This document shows positions 13,401 through 25,400 of a stretch of 64,000 nt of DNA, one piece after another. Origin of the DNA: Mactra quadrangularis (Eukaryota > Mollusca > Bivalvia > Venerida > Mactridae); the NCBI GenBank assembly GCA_025267735.1, contig CM046299.1:23024232-23088231 (forward strand). Direction: 5' to 3'. Both the position numbers and the translations under genes were made by a program. The stretch's first letter is position 1; every line of letters begins with the position of its first letter. The notes under the pieces were generated by a model. The model was not told the origin of the DNA, did not search any database, and saw only the letters and a list, made by a program, of their open reading frames with translations.

Positions 13401-16400
13401 CTCAATTTTTCACCATTAATAAAGTATATGGAGAAGTTCTGGTCCTGTGAAAAGGTAGGTGAGTATTGGTTATAGATAAGGGTCCAGGAAAGCTAGGTTA
13501 GGTGCTCTGGATGCTGTAAAGCAACCCCAAAAATGTGCAATCTATCTAACTATTTAAGGGTGCAATCACACAATTCCTAGTTGGTTATTTACATTGGGTG
13601 CCAAATGTTACCTGATAAAAATCCATGGTCTGAACTGAGATTTGAACCCATGACCTCTTGAGTAGTAAGTGAACACTCTACCATGTCGCCATTAAAGCTA
13701 GCTTGAAGGCAAGGGAGTACAAGTGCTGTATTATACCTCTGCTACACTTTGACTCTTTATTTCTATGCTTACAGCACAACCTCTCTTGACTGGGAGGGAT
13801 TAAAATATGTTACTGTTCAGAGGTTGTTGCTCTGCAGAGGTTAATTACAATTAAATTACACCTTAGGGAAATATCAAAAGCTGTTGTTGTGCAGAGGATT
13901 TGCTCTGTAGAGGGCAGCTCTGCAGAAGTTACTCTATATTATCATATTGTTTGAGATTGTGGATCATTATTTGCTCTGTAGAGGGCGGCTCTGCAGAGGT
14001 TATTCTGTATTATCATAATGTTTACAGATTGTGGATCATTATTTGCTCCTATTCATGGTGAGATAGATATGAGTGAAGGAACATTGTATGGTAGTACAGT
14101 ATATTATACCTGTGATGATGGCTATGAGTTAAATGGTGCTGAACAAACAACATGCTCAGAATCTGGTATATGGCAACCTGCAAGATCTCCTAAATGTAAC
14201 CCAACTTGTAAGTAATAGTTTACTTGTCATACTGAAAGGATATTGGCTGGTCAGTTTATTTCGATCCCATTCTAAGACAAAACAATCACTAAAAGTATAT
14301 CTATAAATGTTGTATAATTTCAGTATGCCCAGTGCCATCACATCCAGTTTTAGTTTTGTTTTATCATGCTTTCCAGAGGCCGATCCAGGATTTTTTTCAA
14401 GGAGGAGGGTCCAAACTTTTCTGGGGTGGGGGTCCGAACTTTTCAAGGGGGGTCCAAACTTTCGAACCACATTAACATTATACATTATTTGTGGAATAAT
14501 GCAACATATTGATAATAAAAACTACATAACCATTAAATCTATATTAATCACTGAGAAAAATTGCTTCATGATACTTACAAATGACTTACAGTCAAGAAAT
14601 ACACTAATAGACAGGTACGTTTTGGAAATTCTATGGGGGGCCTGGACCCCTCTGACCACCCCCCACCCCTGCTGGATCCGCCTATGCTTTTGGTTAAATG
14701 TGGTGTTATTCAATGAAAATATACAATAAAAAAACAAATTTTATATTTTCATGTAAGTGAAAATAAAGTCTCTTATTGCATATGTTACTATAAATAGTAA
14801 CAAAATCGACGAGAAAGTGCGCCAATATAGCCTCAATGTGGGCAATATATTCCGGTATTGAGCAAGTGTGCCAAAATATCGATATTTGGCTCACTTCCTA
14901 GTGTGCCAAAAATCGATATTGAGGCAACTTCCGGTCATTACGCACCTGCAGTTTAACAACGGCAGACTTTCCGCACGTGAAATTCGTACGTAATTAGCAA
15001 CAAGAAGCTATTAAATTTAACGACGTGTGTTTTTTTCATATAAAAATCAATAAGATAATCAACAACCAGACTTACGTTTTATAACAAGCCTTCATTAGAT
15101 TCCAACGTTTCGGCGTTGAAAACAAAACAATACATGTGACGTAACGTCAACGTGCAAAATAGCGCGTTACGTCGAGAAAAAGTATACTTTTGTTGTAGAA
15201 AAATCATCATTACATGCATTGGTCAACATATGCAATAAAAAGGTTATGAAACAGGGCAAGTGTGCCTTAAGTCGATATCGGCACACTTTCCTCGGCATTA
15301 GCCCTCGGGCTAAAGCCCTCGGGCCAATACCTAAGCAAGTGTGCCAATATCTTCCTTAAGGCACACTTGCCCTGTTTAATAACCTATACATATTTCATCA
15401 CCAAATAACATCATCTTGGTGAAAAAATGACATCATATTATATTTGTGTAAAATATCTCAAATTTGGTGTAAGATCTTTTTTATTTCAACTTATGAGCTC
15501 AGAAAACGACAGTTTACTTGCGGCTATGCCACTCTGAGTTCTCTTGGTTAAAGAAAAATTATATTCTCTATATAAATTCAGTATGTCCAGTGCTATCACA
15601 TCCAGTCTATATATAAATGTTGTATCATTTCAGTATGTCCAGTGCTATCACATCCAGTCTATATATAAATGTTGTATCATTTCAGTATGTCCAGTGCTAT
15701 CACATCCAGTCTATATATAAATGTTGTATCATTTCAGTATGTCCTGTGCTATCACATCCAGACAATGGTATGGTAGAGTTATCAGAAGGTATCAGTTATG
15801 GTAGTGTAGCTACATATTTTTGTAATATAGGTTATGAATTATCTGGTAGTGCAACTAAACTATGTACAGCTGATACAATATGGTATCCTACATTAGAAGT
15901 TACTTGTGATGCTATTGGTAAGTATAACTTTGTCATGGAGTAACAAGAAGCCACGGCTGTGGCATAGTGGTTAGCATGTCTGACTTCCGGAGATTGGGGT
16001 TCGAATCCGGGTCGCGGCAGGTCATACCCTATACACAAGTTGTCAGCCTCGTGGTAGGGTAAGTTAGCACTGGTGATAGGTAAGTGTCCAGGAAACCTAT
16101 AGTAGGAAAAGCTGGCTGTCGTGTATATGACCTATATATGTGTTGAATGCGACGTTAAAAAAACTTATCTTTAACTTTTCATGGGGTAACAAAAATATGC
16201 AGCTTGACCTGGACTCCAAACCAAGACACCCTCCTCCCACTTACTAGGAGAGAGGTCACTTCTGACTGAGGTATAAGAACCAAGATGTGTTTGCATACAG
16301 GATATTAAGCATTTTTAGATGATCAGTAATAACATGGCTAATATCATTTGATCATTTAATTTCTTGAAATAAAACTTACAATTAGTTACTCTCTCAATGA

Positions 16401-19400
16401 TATATGAACCTTTCATGTTAAGTTTTAAAGTCAGGATAAATTGTAATTTGGATGGCAACAACTTTCAGTATTACCTTTAAAATTTGAATTGATTTTACTA
16501 CCACTTAAGGATCCAGAGATCCAGAATTCAATCCCAACTAAGAGCAATGCTAATTTTCTTGAGCAAGAAATTAACCTACAATTGTTCCACTCCACCCAGG
16601 TGTATATGGGTACTGTGAGGGATAGCCCGGGTCAATAGCACAGTTGGTAGCACGCCGGGATTTGGATACTCGTGCCCCAGGGGGTGCGGGTTTCGAATCC
16701 CACCCGGGCAGGTTATACCCTTCCATGAAAACTTGACAACAATGTCGATTTTCCTCCATTGATTAGATAATATGGAGAAGTTTCCGGCCTTGTGGAAGGG
16801 TAGGTGAGTACTGGTTATAGACAATGGTCCAGGAAAGCTAGGTTAGGTGCGCTGGACACCGTGAAATGACCTAAATTGTGTTGATACGGCATTAACTCAA
16901 TAGATAAATATAAATGAGGGATAGCCTCCCATGAAGGTGATTTCAATGATCAGGAGTTATCATACACAATTGTTAAGTTGGCTGAACATGTATAAATAAT
17001 TTTAGAAGCAGACTTTTAATTTCTGTATTTTTATTTCAAGATTGTGGACGTCTACCAAAATTAAGTAATGGAAATGTTATATATGAAGCCAATGAAACAA
17101 CTTATGGAAATAGTGCTTCTTTCTCTTGTAACCATGGTTACATATTATCTGTAAGTTCTCTATTTACTACACTATGTATGGAAGATGGTAACTGGGATTT
17201 AAGAACTATGCCAACTTGTACCTTAGTGGGTAAGTTTATTATTTTATTCTTTGTATGTAAATATATTTGACCAGTTGAATGCTTTTGAAATAATACTGTA
17301 AGGGCTGTTCTCTTTTTCTGGCATTTTCAAATTAATCTCAAGTTAATTCTATTACTAAGACTAAACTTGTGACTAATCAAAACAAAATATTAATTATCCA
17401 ATAAAGTTACATGTACCTGGCTATGAAAGGTGGGATTTTTTGGAAATCAATATTTCCAAATTCCTAATGTGGATGCAGTCTTTACAAAGGCTTTGCTTTT
17501 TTATCCATTCTTTTCATATTTATTTATGTATTCTTTGCAAAAGTTGGATTGACAAGCTTCATTTGATATGAAACATTGTTCTTTTTTTCAATATGTTAGC
17601 AGTACTTTCAGTACTTTGATTTTCTATTTTGATCTAGACTGTGGAAGACCTCCAGTCATAATGAATGGTAACAGAGTATATAAAACTACAACCTTTGATA
17701 GTACTGCTGTATATAAATGTCATGTAGGTTATGAGATGGATTCTGATGATAGAATAAAATGTATGGCTTCTGGATCATGGAGTACAGCCCCATCTTGTGA
17801 TAGAATTGGTTAGTACATTATACATTGTATATAACTTGTACATCAGTTTGAAAGATTTTTACTTACTTTTTTAGCTGGATTTTGAACCAATGTCTAACTA
17901 CTTAAGTTAATCACTTTTGAGTCTGCTTCCTGATCCCCCACTACTGAGCTAGTAGAATAAAGTTTCTCGCTCAAGGAAACAACATGAGGGTTTTAGATTG
18001 GATTCAAACCAACGTTGTGCTGGCTATCCAAGGATAACCAGTCCAGCAGATATGAATCTTTATTAGAGCATTTAATGCTCTGTATTAATTCTGTATTAAC
18101 AGCCAAATAAAAGCTAAGTACCTAACATTGGGCTTGAACCTGCAGTCCTAACTTTTTCCTCTAATGCATTCCCAGCAATCTCATTTGAAAATACATGTAG
18201 TGGTCCACTATATTTCCATCTCCTACAGCTAGCTCAGTCAGCAGCACACATGTCTTCTGATTGATAGACTGTGTGGGCAATTTGCGGCAAATTAGTAAAT
18301 TTGATCATGAAATAATTTCTACGTCCATTCTTCCTCCTACCACTAATACTTAATCATGTGGGGCAGTTGTCAGTCTCTGACAGAATTATGTGCTGAGTAA
18401 TTGAGTGACGGGCTAACAGCTAAATCCAGAGATTTTGCCTTTCCAGAAATGGTGAGTTGGTTGATAGACAACCATAATATTACCTATACTGTATAATACA
18501 AAGTGTTGCTTACAGTGGAGCCAAGTCTCAGTGGACTGCTCATGTAAACCTATACATTTATTTGTTTGTTAGTATCCAATAAAAACACAAACTTAGTTGA
18601 AGAATTATGCCTACCCTTCCTAACAACTCTGTTCACAGATTGTGGTGACCTTAAAGCTCCAGAGTTTGGTTCAGTTGTGTTTACAGATGGTACCTTATAT
18701 AAAAGTGGTGCTACCTTTACATGTCAAACTGGGTATGAAATGACAGGACCAGAAATGAAGATCTGTTCATCTAATAAAAAGTGGCAACCAGCAGAAAATC
18801 CTACATGTACCATTTTAGGTAATTTTTTTTATTTTGAAAATCATTGTATTGTGACAGAATGCACAGCACTTAAACTTTACCTTATTCAGAGATTTAGATT
18901 CTTAGTTTTACAAATGGAGCATAATTGACATTCTGTATCATACGTGTACTTTGAAAAATATCTATTTTTGATATATGGAGGAATATTTTGGAAGTACAAT
19001 ATACGCTGATAAGTAAATGTGGAATTATTGATTGTTATGTGTAAAATGTATATCAAGTTTTGTTTATCAATTATTTTTTAGCTCAAAATATTCTATAGTT
19101 ACTAGCTTCTTGCTTGCCTTTGCATCCAGTAATTTGGATTTGATTCCTTGTCATATCCTTTCTAGAAAATTCCATAGTAATATTACTTTTTCAATTTTTA
19201 GTATGAAAATTCCTCTTTTTTTCATTGCAAATGAGCCCTGAAAAAGACTTTCAAGAGGCAATGCTTTTTATGAAAATGTGTTTTCTGAGCACATTTAGTG
19301 ACATAATGTTGCTGTTGAGTCAAGTCCTCATAACTTCACTTTTTGAAATTGAAGCTAGGAGGTTTTCACTCGACAACAGTGATAGAACTTGATCTTACAC

Positions 19401-22400
19401 TAAAGTCTTTTAATATCCTCTACGTTATGTACTCAGTTGTAAGGCGCCCTCGCCTGTAAGACGCACCCCCAACTTTGAGGCTGATCACAGGGGAATTTTA
19501 TGTGGACCCTTGTATAAGATGAGTCCATATTTTGGCCGTACTGGCTGATACTAGTTCGTTGATTTTGTCGGGAAAAATCACGGTAAATTTGTAAGTTTTG
19601 AATATTTTTCATCTAAAATATTGTGAATGCATTAAATGAAGTTATTTTTATAACTTAATACTTCATGAAAACCATATGGTATGAAAGAAATTGAATTAAT
19701 AAATGGCTAATCAATCCCCAATAATCATGCCTATGGGCAAAGACAATCAAAGACAATGATAAAATTAATTATATATGTATTTTATTTTTCCACAGATTGT
19801 GGTAATATACCTCATCCAGATAAAGGTTTTGTTGAAATTTCATTTGGAACAACGTATGGACAAACAGCAATATTCAGATGTAATGTTGGTTTTGATATAT
19901 TTGGTGCTACCCAAGTCTTATGTACAAACACTGGGGACTGGAGTGCTCAGCCACCTATTTGTCAAGCCACTGGTAAATATTTATAGGTTATTATACCCCG
20001 CTTCGAAGAAGAGGGGGGTATACTGTTTTACCCTTGTCCGTGCGTGCGTCCGTCCGTTACAAAATGTCCGTTGCAGTTTTCTCAGCAACTATAACATGCA
20101 GCAGCCTAATACTTTGCATATTGCTTCATCCCATAGTCCTATGTAGTGTAAAGCGATTTCATGCTCCTTGCTCATCTACTTCCTGTTTGTCGCATATTTT
20201 TAGATTTTTGCGGGGTATCACTAGTGAGCATTAGCTCACAGATTTACTTGTTATACATTTTACTGTACAATACGGAAATATAATTGGTCTCATACACAGC
20301 TTGAAAAGTCATATTGGACGAGCCGATAAGCTGTGTATGAGTCCAAATATATTTCCGTATTGTTGTAAGGTAAAATGTAAAATAACCTTTTTATTATATA
20401 TCTTTCATTTACTGTGAAATAATCCATGTAAAAATCCATCGTTAAGGATTAAAATCGGAAACCAGACTCGCATCGTTTAGTGCACATGTACCCAACCGTC
20501 CAATACGAAAATAAAATATATATTTTGTATCCAATACAGGAATATATTGGACGGTCACGTGGTATAAATGTAGGTTGTCGAATGGTTAGATTTATTAGAT
20601 ATATAATAAACATGTTTATATTTGCTCTCCATTACAATAAGGTCTTGTGGTATTGCATAATACCAAGAAACAGGGTTGGACATTTTTTGCCCTGGTGGAA
20701 AAAACATGAAAAAAAGGAGAAAAAATGGCGCAGGAAATATGGTGCCAAAAACTGGAAAAAAACGGCAAGAAACAACATAAACTGTGAGAAAGGGCATTTT
20801 ATTTCCAATTGTTGTTAAACATAAGATACAAAGTACAGAAGTTATAAGTTCCAAGTACTTAGTTTGAGAAGAGAAAGGTCCAAACAAATTTTATAATTTT
20901 GTGAGCACTGATTAAGAAATAAACAGTTGTCATTGAATAAAACATAGGCATGAGTTTCGAAGTGCCAAAATTAAATATTGAGTGCTTCAGCATGAGTTAT
21001 TTAATAAGCACATCAAAACAAGTGTCTATGTTTTATTCTGTGACAAGCTATAGAAAAACTGTACATTATTTCAATTTTAACATTGAAAAATGAGTTAGTT
21101 TTCCACTACGTTCTATAACTGAGTGGGGGTAAATTATAAAAGTAGTGTACATGTTCAACATTAAAATATAGATCACATCACATTAAATTTAGAGTGAAAA
21201 TACACATGCCTATGATAGTATACTTATTAAGGAACTCCAGTATTTTACTTAACTAAAATCCTGGGACTTCTTTGTTTTGGACAAGGACCCTATATAACAA
21301 GGGGGTCCGGTACAACTCAACCCGTGGACAACTCAACCCGAAGTTGGGACAACTCAACCCGTAAGTTGGGACAACTCAACCCGTTGACAACTCAATCCGT
21401 GGACAACTCACCCGTGGACAACTCAACCCCTGGACAACTCAACGCGTAAGTTGGGACAACTCAACCCGTGGACAACTCAACCCGTGGACAACTCACCCGT
21501 GGACAACTCAACCCCTGGACAACTCAACCTGTATAATATATTATGATATGATATATAATCTAATTAGTTATTTGTCATAAAAATATGTATTAACAGTAAA
21601 AAGTGAAATTAAATAAATTTTTATCAAGAATGGAAAATATTTGTGAATAAAGTATAGGTAATGTATGGTATTTAGAGATTGTGTAAATATTGCGTGAATT
21701 GTGTTGTATGTAATTGTATATCAAAAGGGTAGTATTCATATACTTTTAAGATTAAGTACCTGTTTTACCGATAATTATATCCCCGCTTCGAAGAAGAGGG
21801 GGTATACTGTTTTACCCTTGTCCGTGCGTGTGTTTGTGCGTGCGTCCGTCCGTTACAAAATTACCGTCGCAGTTTTCTCAGCAACTATAACATGCAGCAG
21901 CCTAATACTTTGCATATTGCTTCATCCTATAGCCCCATGTGGTGTAAAGCGATTTCATGCTCCTTGCTCATCTACTTCCTGTTTGTCGCATATTTTTAGA
22001 TTTTTGCGGGGGTATCACTAGTGAGCATTAGCTCACAGATTTACTTGTTGAACATTATTTTGTAATTATTCCTCAAGATCTACTATTATGTATCTGTATG
22101 TTCATTCTCGTACAAGAAGTTATCAAGATTTTTCTAGATCTAACTCAAAAATCTTTATAGCTTCTGGAAATGAGAATAATGTATATATCACAGGTTTTCA
22201 TGGTAACATAATAATCACATATCGATGAACAGTTTTATTTAAAATTTAATTTACTTACTTATAGAATAAGCCATTCTTAAAGATTTTAAATTGCATTATT
22301 TGTCATACTACACGGGGAAAGGTTATATTTTCATCATTACTTTTAATACTTTAATATCTTCCATTAGCGCTAAATTTTATCTAAATATGAAATTTAACTA

Positions 22401-25400
22401 TTTAATCATATAATTTTGGATGAATAACTACATTGTAATTACTTATCATACGGGTTGAGTTGTCCACGGGTTGAGTTGTCTTCAGGTTCAGTTGTCCCTA
22501 CTTACAGGTAGAGTTGTCCCAGCTTACGGGTTGAGTTGTCCCGGGTTGAGTTGTCTTCGGGTTGAGTTGTCCCGTCCCCTAACAAGGATAAGTAGAGATT
22601 GAAACTACCGTTATTCTCATTCATAGCAAGATAATGCAAGAACGTTAGTCCTCCACTTTCAAGAAGACTGACGCTTATTGGAAGCTTATTTAATTCCTGT
22701 CTATACACTTTAATTCAACCCATCCAAAACGATATTATGTTTTAATGATGAAAATAATCTTTAACAATCATTATTACCTAGGTCATGAATCATTTTATGT
22801 GCCCAAATTCGATTATTTTTGCATGTATTCTTAGACCCTATTTGTCGGTATATGTGGGACAAATTTGGACGAATGGAATCAAAAAGTAGTTTGTATTATT
22901 ACTCAATTAGTGAGTGTAATAAACATTGAAATGATATTTAGACAAGATTTATAGACAAGTCTGTCCTTCAAAATGTGCTTAAGTTGACTAATTTATTCGT
23001 ATCAATGGATTTTGATAATCAATTTACCTTTTAAAGATAGCCATTTTCGACTGAAAACAACTTTTTTCCATGGTTGGATCATCTTACTTACATTTTTATT
23101 TTGCAGTTAGTAAATGCAATTCAACTTTAAGAAGCATTTTAAGCGCATTCATGGCATTCAGGGAAATAATACTTGGCAATTTGGATTGGTATGCACCATT
23201 TGTTTGCATTTGCATTATTACGCCTAAAATTGAACTTTTAAAACACCCATTTTCAGGCCTGAATTTTGCATTTACATTTGAATATTAGAATAAGGTGTAA
23301 TCGTGTTGGAAAGCTTAGAATATAGGGTCCTGGTTTTGAACAAAGTATAAAACAAGGTATAATATTTACATATGTTGTTTTTAGATTGTGGTGGTCTAGA
23401 GAATCCAGAAAATGGTATTGTTACAAGTCAACAAACTACGTTAAGCCAAAGAGCAATATATGAATGCAATCCTGGGTATACTCTACAGGGTACCAGCGTT
23501 AGAATATGTCAAGCTAGTGGTTCCTGGTCTGGTACTTTACCAAAATGTAAACCTAAAGGTAAACATCTTTATTACATACTCTACAGGGTACCAGCGTTAG
23601 AATATGTCAAGCTAGTGGTTCCTGGTCTGGTACTTTACCAAAATGTAAACCTAAGGGTATGCATCTTTATTATATACTCTACAGGGTACCAGCGTTAGAA
23701 TATGTCAAGCTAGTGGTTCCTTGCCTGGTACTTTACCAACATGGAGACCTAAAGGCAAAGCCAAGAACCATAAGAATATTTGCTTAGTTTACTCAAATTT
23801 TCCCATTTAATTGAGTTTGATGGTGCATTACTTGTCTGAGTGCACAGGTAAATGTTTAAAAACACTTGTAAAAAAAGTTCATTAGAGTCATGTTTGAAAC
23901 TACATGCATTTTAGTGAGAATAGTTGTGATTTTTTCGATTATACTTTTAGCCGGATTTTTCAAGGAAAAAATTTGGCTTATAGTTTGCTGAAACCCGGTA
24001 AGGTGGGCGGGCATCCCGGTTTATTAAGAATTGCATTTAAGGGTATTTTGCCATATATATTTCTGCCATTTATGGTCAGATCGTTTAAAATTTCATACAA
24101 TGATAACATACCATGTGTTGAACAGAATTAGAAAGTAACCACAACTCTACCTGGCTTTATTATGGATTATTTGGCTTTGTAATTTTTGCTTTTAAGTTTT
24201 TAATATGTTGGATATCTCTGTCATTTATGGTCAGATCTTGATGAAAATCCGGCTTTAATGTGGTTCCTACATTACATTTCTCGTCGTAGTGCCTTGATTA
24301 CTTTGCCATTCCAGCAAAGGGCACAAATCACAATACCTGACTCATATATTTATGTTTTCTAGATTGTGGAAAATTGGAAGCACCTAAGATGGGAGATATT
24401 GTATATAACAGTGATACATTATATGGTAGTACAGTCGAATATCAATGTAATAATGGTTATATTATCAATGGTATATCTACAAGAACATGTTTACATACTG
24501 GTGACTGGTCGGATGTAGCACCAACCTGTGATAAAGTTGGTAAGTTGATTTAAATGTATGGTATAGAGTGGTTTGGATGCCATATTAATTTAAAACAAAT
24601 TTCTTTGTGTAAATTTTGTCTCTGGTTCATTTTAGTTGAATATTGCATAGGAAACAAACCTCACTTTTTTGTCAAAATTTGAATTTTTTATAGGTCTGAA
24701 AATTTTGATTTGGAGTTGCAAAACTTCCTGTATGATATACTACTTTGTTCATTGATACTAACCTATTGATAAAACATAACTTTACTGAGTTTGAAAAACT
24801 TGTTTGTAAAGTAAAGTATAGCTCTGTTGCTTATTCCAGTCAGAGGTGAAAGTGTGTGTTTAGTTCTGGTTATAAACTTAGATCAGGTGTTCTAGGCCTG
24901 TCCTGGACTGTCAATAGATCACAATTTAACTGTCTTGTCATAAACAAAATGACATAAATCATTCTAGCTAGCTGTTTTGTTATAAAAAAGCAAAATGTAA
25001 TAAAGTTAAATATCTTTAGAAAAGTTAATATAATACAACAAAATAACAGTTAAGATGTAAATCAATGCTTTTTGGAGGTATAAACCATAAAAGACACATA
25101 TTAAGGTGTTCCAGCCACTTTCAAAGTTTATTACATTTTGACATTTTATTACTAAAAGGATGACAAAGTATTTACCTGATCATTTTACTAGTTATGTTCT
25201 TACAGATTGTGGTGAGAGACCTATATTAGAAAATGGAGATATCACAGACAGTTCATCAAATACATTATTTGGTGCTGAAGTAATTTATGAATGTGATATT
25301 GGTTATAAAATAATAGGATCAAATATTGCACGTTGTTTAGATACTGCTCAATGGTCACCATTACCTACATGTAGACTACGAGGTGAGTTTTTTTTAATTT

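Noticed and set aside
15583..15737. Use of upstream acceptors for exon 14
   Set aside because: Each leads to TAA after about 11 codons; only the acceptor at 15738 keeps the CCP domain.
16622..16700. tRNA genes at SINE heads
   Set aside because: All such sites continue into shared SINE bodies, and their stems do not pair well enough for a working tRNA.
23587..23656. Extra CCP15-like exon from the 98-bp duplication
   Set aside because: It would be 70 nt between phase-1 sites, which breaks the frame.
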